Assembly: GCA_028456385.1 (NCBI GenBank)
Contig: JALNQF010000046.1
Location: forward strand, 124,001 to 188,000
DNA length: 64,000 nt
Direction of reading: 5' to 3'
Source of the DNA: Ophiosphaerella korrae
Taxonomy: Eukaryota; Ascomycota; Dothideomycetes; Pleosporales; Phaeosphaeriaceae
Positions 1 through 12,270 of this stretch are shown piece by piece; the first letter of the stretch is position 1, and each line of letters starts with the position of its first letter. Below the pieces are notes generated by a model, which had not been told where the DNA came from, ran no database searches, and worked only from the letters and a program-made list of their open reading frames with translations. A program made the position numbers and the translations under genes.

Positions 1-1
1 G

Positions 2-904
2 TGCCTCGCGGAGGGGAGTGTAGACGCGGGGAAGAGGCGCGAGGACGAGGCGCTGCATGTGCTCGTTGTGGAAGACAACCTGGTCAACCAGCGCGTTCTC
101 GCAGCGCAGCTGCGCGCCGCAGGATGCGTCGTGGCCGTTGCGAACCACGGCGGCGAAGCGCTGGCGCACCTGGAGCACACGGAGCACTGGGGCGGGGAGC
201 ACAAGGCAGGGAGCACGCCGGTTGCCCTCAGTGTGATTCTCATGGACTGGGGGATGGTATATTAGCGCCAAGAGAGAGAGAGAGTGTGTGTGTTGACTAA
301 CTACTCTGATGTTTTTGAAATTGACGTATAGCAGCCGATAATGAATGGCCTCACGGCCACCACACGTATCCACCACCTCGAATCCTGCTCCCTCCTCACG
401 TCGCACATCCCCATAATCGGCGTAACAGCCAACGTGCGCGCCCCCCAAATCGCCGCGCTCCTCGCCGCTGGCATGGACGACTACGTCAGCAAACCGTTCC
501 GCATCGACGAGCTAATCGACAAGATGGGTCACGTAGTCGAGATGTGGCGCAGCGGGAGAAATGAGCATGTGTTGTATTACTACCTACCGCGAAAGCGGGC
601 GGGAGGCTATATAGGCGGAATCGCACCACTACGCACAAGCTCGCGGCGTGGGACACGTGAAGTCGTGAGCCCAGCGCACCACACATCTCGTCGGACCGAA
701 CGCCATGCGACAATAAACAATCATATCATATCTCGTGGAATGGTATCGATAAACGCAAAATGCACGCTATTTTGGGGCGAACAATGCATGGTAAGGAAAG
801 CGGCTAAAAGATCTCCGAATCCGAGTCCAAACTGCTGCGATACGACAGCAGGGATTCCTCATCCGCTATCATCAATTAGCATAGTCCACTCCATCGACGG
901 ATAA
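2..904 (+). CDS. Hybrid histidine kinase or response regulator, C-terminal receiver domain (5' partial)
   Basis: The reading frame is open from base 2, so the upstream part lies outside the window. Exon 1 ends at 256, an intron runs 257-334 (GTATAT..GCAG, with TTGACTAAC inside) and exon 2 continues to the stop at 902-904. The splice restores the receiver signature around the phospho-acceptor: LVVEDN (acidic pocket), then LMDWGMPIMNG spanning the junction (phospho-acceptor Asp in LMD), then GVTAN and the conserved Lys in VSKPF. This is a CheY-like phospho-acceptor domain as found at the C terminus of fungal hybrid histidine kinases that feed the HOG pathway. About 120 residues after the receiver domain are low-complexity and unlike any family, so the true 3' end may be earlier or involve another intron. 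Whether a kinase core precedes it cannot be seen. Confidence 0.85.
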
Positions 905-1122
905 CAACGTACCGGCAACTGGCTTCCTGCGCACAACCGTATCCGAATGTTGCAGACCCGACTGACCGCTAGGACTCCTACTACCCATGGGTCGTGGACC
1001 CGTTAGATTTTTGCGCTGGGGGCTGTTCATAGCGTTTGCGCGGAGGTGCGCGTCGCTAGGACGGGGGGAGGGTGTGGGGGTTGCGCGGAGCTGTGGGTGT
1101 TAGGATGGGAATGAGATGTGAG

Positions 1123-4100
1123 CTATAAACGTACGCGGTGACCCCTGTCGGTTTCGAGCGAGTATCTGACCTCTGCGATGGGCGCGAGAGGCGTCAGAGC
1201 GCCCTGGCTGCCGAACTCGTTGGGCGAGCTGTACATTTGCCTTGTTTGGCCGTAGCCAGCGAGGGGCTGGGTTTGGGGGATGAGGGGGCCGTCATCGGCA
1301 ATTTTGGGGAGGTGGGCCGAACCTTCGTGCTGCTCTGAGGCGGAATGCTGGCTGTAGCCATCGTCTGAGACGGGCGACAGGTTACCGAGATTCTGGGGCG
1401 CGCTGCCCGCGGAGAGGCGGTTACGGGCCAGAGCGGGCATGCTACCCCACTGGTCGTAGTCTGGCGAGGACAGCGGCTCATAGATCTGTGCCTGCGTCTC
1501 GAGGTGGTTTTTGTGACGGCTCATCCCGGCGCGAGGCTGAGGGTGTTGGAGATTCAACGAGTTGCGATGAGCCTGATATTTTGGATCTTCCATCTCATAT
1601 TGCAAATCATCCTCAGGGATAAGAGGTGATGGAGACCGAGCCGAGCGAATGGAGGCTCGTTCCTCTCGTCCTAGAGAGCTGTTAGAGCGGAGCCTGTCGT
1701 CGTCTCGCACCGCATATGGCTCGTCATCATAGTATTCCAAGCTCGCTCGCGATCCAGATCTAGAATGTGTAGAGTACGGTCGCTTTTCGCTCGACCCACT
1801 GTTACGCGGAAGAGTCTCTGGGTTGGTGGATGCCGTCGTCTTCGACCATCGTGAGATCTTCGGAATACCAAATATAGACGAAGAGTTCGACTTGTGTTTG
1901 CGCTTTGGTGTATTCTCTTGACTTTGCGGATCTCGAACTGCCCTGCTCGCCTGCGGCGGCGTCTCCTGAGCCATCTCTTGCGACATCTTCCTCTCCTGGA
2001 AAGCCTCCTGTGTAGGCGTAGTCATGCGTTCCGTGTTCTCGTACGGTAACTCGCGTTCATCATACTCCTCATCAGAAACCTCCTGTACCGTGCTCACGCG
2101 GTTTGTATCTGGAACATCGTATCCGGAGTGCAGATCTTGAATACGGCGTGCTGAGGAGGGATTCGACAGATAGCCAGACTGATTAGGCGACGAAGCGGTA
2201 TTAGCACGGCCTTCTGGCTCGTAGCCAGCATCCCCACTAGCTCCACTAGCTCGCAGATTCTCATACGATGTGAGACTGGTGGTTCGTACTTGCTGGTCCA
2301 AAGACTGCTGATTGATTTGCTTCAAACCCTCGACCTCGTCGAGTAGCTGCATCAACATTTCTTCAATATGCTTCATGTCTCCGCCACCCTTCATGCTCAA
2401 GCCCTTCAAAGCGCGCTTGAACACGTTCTTCTTCTTAGTTTCAATATCCATATCCTCGGAGGAAGACCTATTGACTCGCGGTGAGCTCATCGGCTGTGGG
2501 CGAGGCCCGCCGAGAATTCGCTGTTCGGCCAAGCCAAGCCTCTTGTCTGTAGTCCCCACGATCATATTGTCTTGGACCTTGATGAACTGTCTAAGATCAT
2601 CTAGCTGATTGCGCATCTCTGCTGCGCTTCGAACAAGGGTAACCAAGATCTCTGTATCGCGTGCATTGCGCTGCGCATCGCGAACCGTCAGGTGATCCAT
2701 GAGAGCAACAATGTCCTTGGATTGAATGCGATCCAGGCCATTACCCGTCGCCGAGTCGTACAGAGGGGAGTCCAGGCCATGGGAGTTGCCGCTCTGGTGT
2801 CGGCTGTGAGAGGTGTTGCCACCAAGGAAATCCGGGCCCCCAAGTCCAGCGCCATTGTAATCCTCCCCAAGCCCATCATCGTCAAAAAGCCGAGGATGGT
2901 TGCGATTCTGCGGCGTGTGCGCCTCGCGTGCGTTCGCTGATTGGTAGCCTTCGTCTCTCCAGCCTGTCTGACCAGATAAGGGAGTCCTGTTGCTCTGCGC
3001 ATAGCCTGACTGATCATATTGAGTCTCGCCTGGATAGTCATGGTCGTAATCGTCTTCGACTGTAGCCTGCTGGCGTTCATCGTAACTCAGCGGGGTCTGA
3101 TTCTTTGAATGAAGAGCAGCAGCAGCGCCGCCGGCAAGAGCAGCAGCTCCACCAAGAAGCGCGCCACCTTTGCTGAACGACGTCGGTGTACGCTTGCGCC
3201 CCTCGTGCAACTTATCAGCTTGATCATGATACCCATCCCCACCAAGCGGTCCTTGGATAAAAGAAGGATTGGTTGTGACATCAGACGCATCGTCGTCCAG
3301 TCCATACCCAATCTCAGGCATCATATGGTCATCCACAGGGAAAGCGCTGTGATGCATCTTCGGTTGTTCATCAATCGACTGAGCAATGCTGTGCCTGGGA
3401 GAATTGGCAGCACGTGGTTGAAGATTGCCCGACTGCGCACCATCACGAGGGGCAGCCCATTGCTGACCACCGTTATCCTTTTGCTCATGCGTAGCATCCG
3501 CCAATGGGCTTGGGCTGACTTGTGAAAGTCGGCTCTTCTTTAGGGGACTGGAAACAGTGGAGGAACGGACGCTGATGTTGGATTGGTCATGCAAAGATGC
3601 AACTGCTGACTCTACTGCAAGTGGGGTGTGGATGTATTCTGGAGTCAAGTCGACATTTTGGATGTCCTCGAAGTTCACCTTCTCTGGGTGGTCAAGGTAC
3701 TGGCCTTCGACGCTGTTGTCGGTGTAATTAGTCATGCGATTGTAGTTGATATCCGGCGATAGTTCTGAGTTCTCCTCCAGTTCCCGCCTGTAAAATTCAT
3801 TTTGCTCATGGTTCTTTTTGAAGAATTCTTGCGTGTCTCTCGGGGTCTCTGTTCCAGTGAGGACCGATCGTTTGCTTTCCAGGGTGATGCCCTGAGGCCG
3901 CTTACGAGTGCGCGCCGCTTTGGTGCTGGCTGTAGATTCCAGAGATCCAATGGATAGGTTAGATTGGTAACGCTCGATAGGTTGTCCAAGTGATGAAATA
4001 GATGCGCCACTGCGGTGCGATCGTAAATTGCGAGGCGAAGCAACCTCTTCGCGGTAACTTGTCTCGCTCTGAATGGGGCTTACTCCACGGGTTGGATCAA

Positions 4101-6117
4101 TCTCAAACTGTGATGTGTGTGGATCCGATTGCTCAATAGCGCGGACCTTTGCCGCAGCCGCAGCCTGCAGGCTCGCGGATGTGGGATCTTTTGATTTCGA
4201 AGTAAAGCCGTGCTCACTCTTGGGAGTCGACATGTGGAATTCGCCAATCGAATGGTTACTATGCGTGGTTCCGATAGTCTTCTGCAGCGCATTCGGAGTC
4301 CGTGTAGGGGTTCGTGGCGCAGGAGAGATGATACCGCGGGGCACTTCCTGCAAAGGCGTTTCAACACCCAAGCTCCTGTCTACACCGGTATTGACAGATG
4401 AACGCGAGTCTCTCGAGTCCGGCCTTCCTTTCGTTTCCGTCTCAGCAGACAGGATTGAGTCGCGAGTCATCTCCGAGCCTCCTAGTGCACTGTAATTAAA
4501 CGGAAGTGGTGGTACAGGCTCCTTTGTATACGTGTCTTCCACGCTTTCCGAGATGCTCGCCGAACGACTTCTGCTACCTTTTGAGGAGCGACGTTTCCTA
4601 TGTTTGCGTTCCTCTTCTTTTTCTTCACGCGAGGTATGTGATTTTAAAGCGGCTGTGGTGAGACCTGCTCCGGCCAGGCTAGCCAATGTCGCATCCCTTG
4701 CAGATGTGGTACTAGCCTTGTCTTTGTCTTTGCTTTTTCTCCGATGGCTCTTTTCGTGCGACGTTGACTCGGCGTAACTGCGGTCAGATACCGATCCGCG
4801 GCTTGAGCGTCGTTCTCTGTTGGATTCGCCCGAGAGTGTAACGCCCGGATTATCACCATGACGATTCAAGACCACCTTTGGCTTGCTGCTGGGCAGCTTC
4901 GGCGCACTCGAAGACTTGGATACACGCTTTCTCGAAGGATCGCGCGAGGTTGATGTAGATGCACTGTCGTATGCTCCGCTATCGCGCAAATTGTCGCGAG
5001 ACATGCGCTCAAACACGTCTCGGTTGCGTGACGTGCGTTTCTCTTCTTTTAGTAGGTTCAACTCAGGTAGAATAAGTCGCTTAATGGCATCTTCCACAGT
5101 AGCGAGCAGCTTCGGATTATTAATAGACGATGTGCCTGAGACGCCAGATCGTGTTTGCGAAAGGCCAGACCGTCTGTCTCCAGCGGAAGAGAAGTTGAAG
5201 CTCGACTCAGTACCGCCGCTAAGTGCGCTCGCATCCTCGACATCCTTGCTTCGCCGCCGATGCGACTTGCGTGGCGAGGCCAGGTCGTCTTTGGTAGCCT
5301 TTCTGGCCGACTTCATAGCTGTGCCTTCAGCAGCCTGTTGCTGCGCCAGCTTTTCCATGACGCGCTGTGTGATGCGGTCTTTGCTCAAGCTCCTGCTGCG
5401 TTGGTGCTTGGGCGCTTTTAAATTTTCCTGGTCCTCGGAGGCCATGGATGCGGTGATCTTTTCCCTTTCCAGGCTCCTGCTCCTGCGGCGGCCTGGGGGT
5501 CGGATGACTGGGTTACCGTCCAGCATGCTGTCTGGCGGCATGGACGACACGTCTGAAGCCATTGGCATGAATCGGTCGTCGTCGCTGTGGTCCTGCAGGA
5601 CTTCAATTTCGACGGGGGGAAGCGAAGAAAAGTCGGACAGCTCCGAGTAGGCCTCGGGAGAGCGGGTGTCGATGATCTCGTCGCGTGGCTTGCTGCCGAG
5701 CGAGATGCGACGGACGTAGGCGGGCTTGCGGGCGTGGGTGGTGGTTTGGGTGATTTTGACCTGGTCGCTGGGGCCGGCCGTGGGGTTGGTCCTGCGCAGC
5801 GATGGGGTGACCTTGACGCGCACACTGGGGCGTGCGTTGAGCTTGCCCTCGGCCTGGCTAGCCTCGAAGTACTCAATGAGCAGCGAGGTCTGGGAGGGGA
5901 AGCGCTTGTGCAGCACGCCGTGGAGCTTGGTGGTGTTGATGGTAATGGGGGTACCGTCCTCGGGGACCGAGTACGAGGTTTTGTCAGTGCGGGTGGAGAC
6001 GTTGGTTTCCACGTCGGTGGATGGGAAATAGGCGTCGTCTGCCGAGTCGAGCGTTGAGGGTTCAGTGGGTGCCGGGAGAGGAGGTCGTGTCGTGCCAAAA
6101 ACCATTGTCGAATCCAA
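1123..6117 (-). CDS. Large disordered Ser/Arg-rich fungal protein of unknown function (1664 aa)
   Basis: One uninterrupted minus-strand frame of 1664 codons, far too long to occur by chance. It begins with ATG at 6117. The protein is dominated by Ser, Arg, Lys, Glu and Pro. Basic RS/RRS-rich stretches (residues about 200-500) suggest phosphorylation. A short Gly/Ala-rich hydrophobic patch (GGALLGGAAALAGGAAAAL) is near residue 1000. Two likely coiled-coil segments lie at about 1140-1180 (NQLDDLRQFIK) and about 1235-1275 (IEEMLMQLLDEVEGLKQ). No catalytic domain is recognisable. The N-terminal 120 residues (TINTTKLHGVLHKRF, SLLIEYFEASQ) are the most globular-looking part. I cannot name the family. 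A scaffold or septum-associated role would be a guess from composition only. Confidence 0.85.
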   Translation of the reverse strand: MDSTMVFGTTRPPLPAPTEPSTLDSADDAYFPSTDVETNVSTRTDKTSYSVPEDGTPITINTTKLHGVLHKRFPSQTSLLIEYFEASQAEGKLNARPSVRVKVTPSLRRTNPTAGPSDQVKITQTTTHARKPAYVRRISLGSKPRDEIIDTRSPEAYSELSDFSSLPPVEIEVLQDHSDDDRFMPMASDVSSMPPDSMLDGNPVIRPPGRRRSRSLEREKITASMASEDQENLKAPKHQRSRSLSKDRITQRVMEKLAQQQAAEGTAMKSARKATKDDLASPRKSHRRRSKDVEDASALSGGTESSFNFSSAGDRRSGLSQTRSGVSGTSSINNPKLLATVEDAIKRLILPELNLLKEEKRTSRNRDVFERMSRDNLRDSGAYDSASTSTSRDPSRKRVSKSSSAPKLPSSKPKVVLNRHGDNPGVTLSGESNRERRSSRGSVSDRSYAESTSHEKSHRRKSKDKDKASTTSARDATLASLAGAGLTTAALKSHTSREEKEEERKHRKRRSSKGSRSRSASISESVEDTYTKEPVPPLPFNYSALGGSEMTRDSILSAETETKGRPDSRDSRSSVNTGVDRSLGVETPLQEVPRGIISPAPRTPTRTPNALQKTIGTTHSNHSIGEFHMSTPKSEHGFTSKSKDPTSASLQAAAAAKVRAIEQSDPHTSQFEIDPTRGVSPIQSETSYREEVASPRNLRSHRSGASISSLGQPIERYQSNLSIGSLESTASTKAARTRKRPQGITLESKRSVLTGTETPRDTQEFFKKNHEQNEFYRRELEENSELSPDINYNRMTNYTDNSVEGQYLDHPEKVNFEDIQNVDLTPEYIHTPLAVESAVASLHDQSNISVRSSTVSSPLKKSRLSQVSPSPLADATHEQKDNGGQQWAAPRDGAQSGNLQPRAANSPRHSIAQSIDEQPKMHHSAFPVDDHMMPEIGYGLDDDASDVTTNPSFIQGPLGGDGYHDQADKLHEGRKRTPTSFSKGGALLGGAAALAGGAAAALHSKNQTPLSYDERQQATVEDDYDHDYPGETQYDQSGYAQSNRTPLSGQTGWRDEGYQSANAREAHTPQNRNHPRLFDDDGLGEDYNGAGLGGPDFLGGNTSHSRHQSGNSHGLDSPLYDSATGNGLDRIQSKDIVALMDHLTVRDAQRNARDTEILVTLVRSAAEMRNQLDDLRQFIKVQDNMIVGTTDKRLGLAEQRILGGPRPQPMSSPRVNRSSSEDMDIETKKKNVFKRALKGLSMKGGGDMKHIEEMLMQLLDEVEGLKQINQQSLDQQVRTTSLTSYENLRASGASGDAGYEPEGRANTASSPNQSGYLSNPSSARRIQDLHSGYDVPDTNRVSTVQEVSDEEYDERELPYENTERMTTPTQEAFQERKMSQEMAQETPPQASRAVRDPQSQENTPKRKHKSNSSSIFGIPKISRWSKTTASTNPETLPRNSGSSEKRPYSTHSRSGSRASLEYYDDEPYAVRDDDRLRSNSSLGREERASIRSARSPSPLIPEDDLQYEMEDPKYQAHRNSLNLQHPQPRAGMSRHKNHLETQAQIYEPLSSPDYDQWGSMPALARNRLSAGSAPQNLGNLSPVSDDGYSQHSASEQHEGSAHLPKIADDGPLIPQTQPLAGYGQTRQMYSSPNEFGSQGALTPLAPIAEVRYSLETDRGHRVRL

Positions 6118-7034
6118 AAGGACTCTAGAAGGCGGAGCGGTCGGGCGACGACATGGAGGCAGCTGGTGGGGGCGATATCACAAGGGAAGGGGAAAGGTGA
6201 GGGCAGAGCCCAGCGCTGCGGCGTGCAGCGCAGACCAGTAGCGAACGCGGGGACGGCCTGGCTCCGAGCGCACGCATCGGATGCTGGGGGTGAAGGAGAG
6301 GTCACGGGTGCACAGCGCGAGCGTCCGTCCCGTCCGTCCCCTCGTGGTGAAGGGAGTGAGGTGGGCGAGGCAGGCAGGGTGGCAGAGGATGCGAGGTTGC
6401 GAGGTTGCGAGGAGCGACCAGGCCCATGGGGAGTGGCAGACGCGAGTGGCTGGCACTTGGGCGCTATTTCCACCTCACAGCCTCAGGTAAAGCCGGACTG
6501 TGCACCCAGTTTGCAGCGCCTGCGAGCGAATGCGAGACGATGCCGGCTGCTGTGTCGCCGCCGAGTCCACAGGTGGCTGGGAAAACTTGTCAGGCTCTGC
6601 GTCTCGCCAACCAGCCACGGCGCGCCGCTCGCCCACACGCACACGCACACAAGCCACGCACAGGAGCAGCATTCTTGCAGCCGCCGCGAACTTGCAACCT
6701 GGACCCATTTGCCGGCATGGATTCATCTACTGTGTGTGCAGCGTGCTGTGTGTCTGCCTCCTACTGCCTGCGCTGCACACCGCCCTGCCCGCCTCTGCAC
6801 TGCGTGGGTGCGCCGTAGACTACCTGGCCGCCGTTACCAGGGCGATGGTAGGGCCCGACCCGTGTCGTCGTCGCTTGCGCCCGCCCATTGGCTGCTCGCC
6901 TTCTCAAACTTGCCAACGCATCATCCACACAACCACCCTCGTCCCATTTGGCTCTACACCCGCTTACAATCCTACATCACCTTACCCATCGCGCCAAACG
7001 CCTTGCACATGAACAACCCTCCCATATTGCCCCT
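6118..7034. other. Intergenic, promoter side of the 1664-aa gene
   Basis: 917 bp between two minus-strand genes. The part next to the start of the large gene is strongly purine-rich on the plus strand (pyrimidine-rich on the coding strand), as in fungal 5' leaders. A short CACACG/CACAC tract lies near 6640-6655. Plus-strand open frames here lack family features and are probably chance. Confidence 0.5.
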
Positions 7035-8958
7035 TTAGAACCGTTTGTTGGGCTTCATTGGCCGCCGCCCCTGTTGCGGCTGACGGCCATATTCGCGCCG
7101 TCCCTCGACCTTCTTGTCTCTGCTCAGGCTCGCTCCAAGTGAAATGTCAATCCGTGGTGGTGTTGAGAAGCCAAAGCTCCGTGCCACCTTGACCAAGTCC
7201 AATTTGTGCACATCAAACACCGACCGTAGACTGTGTGATGCGTATGCTTGGAGATAGGACCGGTACCCATCCTTCGCCGATTTGTTGAGGTAGTAGTTCT
7301 TGGAGATGAGCGCCTCAAGCTGGCTTTGGATGTCTGTCCGTGCCGTTAGTGTCGCACGCGGCTAGCAGGATGATGATGCAATTACTTAGAATTTTGTTCG
7401 CTGGTAATTCAAATTCAACCAATGGCACCCTGGCCTCCTTCAGCAGCTTCAAAAAGCCCACCTCGGATGGCAGGAGAAACATCAAACTCCGTCCCTTGCC
7501 GTCCGAGCCTCTCGCCGTCCGACCAACCCGATGAATATAGTCGCGGGGGTCATCAGGCGGGTCAAACTGGATCACCCAATCCACCTCCGGAATATCCAGT
7601 CCGCGTGCAGCAACGTCGGTACAGATGAGCGTGCCTGACTGCGCATTGCAGAATTCAAAGAACCTGTTCGTCCGTGCTTGTTGTTTGAGTTTGCCGTGGA
7701 GCTCCAGCACAGGTAGGTCGATGTAGTTGAGCAGCTCCGCGTAGAACTTGACCGAATTGCAGCTCGAAAAGAAGACAATGACCTTCTTCTTCTGGTGCTT
7801 TTTGAGGAAGCTGAATAGTAACCGGAAACGCGTGTCTGAATCGCAAATGACGTATCCCTGTTCCAAGCCCTCGACAGTCGAATGCTCCTTCCGGTAGTCC
7901 ACATTGATGTACAGCGGTCCGGCCTTGAGTGAGATGCGCGCCAGATCCTCCACCTTTGTCGTTTGTGTCGCGGAGAAGAGCATAGTCTGCCTGTCCGTCG
8001 GTAGAATCTTGATAATGCTCCTCATCTCATCCTCGAACCCGACTTCCAGAATACGATCGGCTTCGTCGATAATCAAGCTTTTCAAGTTCTTAAACACGAA
8101 CCCCTGCGTATTGTGAAGATGGTCAAGCAACCTTCCCGGTGTCGCAATCAGCAGATTTACACCCTTGGCCAGCTTCTCTGCCTCTGCCCTACGATTTGCG
8201 CCGCCAATAACAATGCCGAAGGTCTGTGAATGCTTCTCCATAAGCTCGCGTGCGACTCCAAAGATCTGCAGTGCCAATTCTCGTGTGGGCGATACGACGA
8301 TGACGCCGGTGCCATTGCGCGGCTTGAATCGCATGGCCGACAGCATCTCAATGGCCGGGAGGAGAAACGCAAGCGTCTTTCCGCTTCCCGTCTTTGCTGC
8401 TCCGAGCACGTCCTTTCCACTGCGATGGTTAGTCTAGGCCTGTAGAAACATGTAGTACATCGCATACCTGAGTAGCGGTGGAATCGCCTTGCGCTGAATT
8501 TCCGTCATGGTCTCAAAGCCCATGGCTTTAATCGCCTCCATTGTTCGGTCCGAGAGATTCAGCTCGTCGAAGCGTGTCGGGTCGTCCACGGTCGGTATAG
8601 ACGTGCTAGACGGGAGGTCTACAGCGTTGGCGCCACTCGCAGCCATATCCTCGTCGTCTCCCGCGTCTGGGTTCTCTTTTGCGAGCTTCGCCTTTGCAGC
8701 AATCCGCTTGAGCTCAGCGTTTACTTTTTCCTCATCTTCTTCAGCATCGCTCTCCTCCTCCTCATTTGAAGGCTCGGGTACAATGCCCGCAACCTCAGAC
8801 TCTGGTGTGTGCGCCCTCTTTGACTTCTTGCGGGGCTTGTCGGCGGCAGATGCGCCATTGGTATGTGTCTTCACCGGCTCAGCAGGCTCGACAGCTTCGG
8901 CCTTCTTAGCCTTGTGTTTGCGCTTACGCTTCTTAGAATCTATATCGGTGGCCGTCAT
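7035..8958 (-). CDS. HAS1: ATP-dependent RNA helicase Has1 (DEAD box, ribosome biogenesis)
   Basis: Three exons on the minus strand: 8958-8468, 8419-7386 and 7333-7035. The introns are 8467-8420 (48 bp) and 7385-7334 (52 bp), giving 607 residues. All DEAD-box motifs are readable: the Q motif before [16 protein letters not shown] (Walker A, about residue 175), [22 protein letters not shown] (about 283), FSATQT (about 311), ARGLDIP and HRVGRTAR (about 462). The C terminus ([18 protein letters not shown], then [10 protein letters not shown]) is characteristic of Has1 rather than other DEAD-box proteins. The N-terminal 120 residues are Lys/Glu-rich, longer than in yeast. In yeast Has1 acts in the nucleolus on 40S and 60S precursors and snoRNA release. 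I start at 8958 because MTATD followed by a basic KKRKRKHK stretch fits the family; an in-frame ATG exists at 9012. Confidence 0.95.
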
Positions 8959-9331
8959 TGCGAGTATTGTGGGATGATTTGCGTGAAGAACAGAGCGTGT
9001 TTCTATCCTCAACTTTTCGACGCGGACAGGCTAAGAAAAAAGTTCGGCGGAGCCCGGCAGTGCAATCTGGTTGGCTGAAGACTACCTTAGCTCCAACCCT
9101 CGCCAAGCCCTTCCTCAATCCCCAACAACAACCGCTCCATGCAAATCTCACAGCGGAGATACTCGCATTACCAATCAAACGCCAAGTAACCAGTTTATAG
9201 ACAACATATCTACACACGGGCATACAAAAAAGAACTCCCATCATGAACCCCACAAGACCAATTCTCCAACACCACATCCAGCACCTCACCCACGCGCCCT
9301 AACCCACCCAACTACCCACCTAACAACGACA
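8959..9331. promoter_or_regulatory. Shared divergent promoter, HAS1 / epimerase-like gene
   Basis: The 373 bp between two divergent start codons must hold both promoters. The half next to the plus-strand gene is C/A-rich and G-poor. No defined binding site could be assigned. Confidence 0.5.
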
Positions 9332-10434
9332 ATGCCACAACCCAAACTCCTCATGCAAGCCGCCCCGCCCCTCCCACCCCTCACCCAATCCTAACCCAAC
9401 CCCCCCATAGCACCGGCGCAACAGGCTACATCGGTGGCAGCATCCTTCACACTCTAACAACCACATACCCCACCCTCCCCATAACCGCGCTCCTCCGCAC
9501 CGCACCCCCCTCCTTCATATCGCTCTACCCAACCGTCACCATCACAACCGGCACCTACGCCAATACACCCCTCCTAACATCCCTTGCAACAGCCTCCTCC
9601 ATCGTCATCCACTGCGGCGACTCCGACCACGAGGGCGCACTGCGCGCACTAGTAGAGGGACTGTTGGCCCGCGACGAGCCCGGGTACCTAGTACATTTGT
9701 CTGGCACGGGGCTCGTAAGCGACTGGCGCTCGACGGACTTCCTGGGCGCGCAGAACCCGCGCGTATGGAGCGACACGACGTCTCTAGACGAGATACGTGG
9801 GCTACCCGCAGGCGAGCTGCATCGTAACACGGAGACGCTACTGCATGGCTGGATTGCAGAATACAAGCATAGGATCAACATCGCGGTCGTGTGTCCGCCG
9901 GATATCTACGGGCGTGGCGCCGGGCCGGGCCGCGTGCTAAGTGCATACGTGCCTGTCTTTGTTTCTGAAATACAGAAGCTTGGGGCGCCGTTTTATTTCG
10001 GCGCGGGGGCGAATACGCGGAGTTGGGTGCACATCGACGACCTGATGCGGCTATACCTACGTATTGTTGATGCGGCGATCGCGCGGGATGCGACGCGGTT
10101 CAATGAGAATGGGTACTACTTCGCGGGCACGCAGGAGCATTCGCAGGTGGAGGTTGCGCGGGCGACAGGGCGGGTGCTAGTTGCGCGGGGGGTTATTGAG
10201 CGCGCGGAGCCGGTGCGGGTGGAGTTGGGGCAGTTGGATGGCATGGTGAATTTGCCTGGGTTTCCGAGGCTGGGGCGGTATTTGTTTGCGAGTAATTCGC
10301 GGACGAGGGCGGAGCGGGCGGGGGAGTGGTTTGGGTACAAAGGGGAGGCGCCGGGGTTGATAGGGGTGTTGGAGAGCGATATCTTGGATGCGCTTGAAGA
10401 GAGCAAGAAGAAAGAAAGTGTTTCTAGTGCATAG
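9332..10434 (+). CDS. NAD(P)-binding epimerase/dehydratase-like protein (extended SDR), with GC-AG intron
   Basis: Exon 1 is 9332-9354, exon 2 is 9411-10434, 348 residues. The intron 9355-9410 uses a GC donor (GCAAGC) and a CATAG acceptor with a CCTAACCC branch site. Splicing recreates the Rossmann start MPQPKLLITGATGYIGG, with the family-typical TGxTGYIG at residues 9-15; no GT donor gives this frame. Downstream are VHLSGTG and a loop with RSWVHIDDLMRLYL, as in NAD-dependent epimerase/dehydratase-like proteins of fungi. The usual catalytic YxxxK is not obvious, so the reaction is unknown. The C-terminal half gives a conserved-looking stretch with LGRYLFASNSR and GW-like WFGYKGEAPG. The gene is C-rich at the 5' end and G-rich at the 3' end. 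It is convergent with SLT2 (124 bp between stop codons). Confidence 0.85.
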
Positions 10435-10558
10435 TAAGCAACGCATTCATCACCAAGACGTCCAACAAATTCAAGTAAAGATGAAATCCAGTTTAATTTG
10501 CTAAGAAATTGCCAAGGTATATTTTGTTTTCCAAACTCAATCCACGCCAGACTCTAGT

Positions 10559-12270
<1,712 letters not shown>

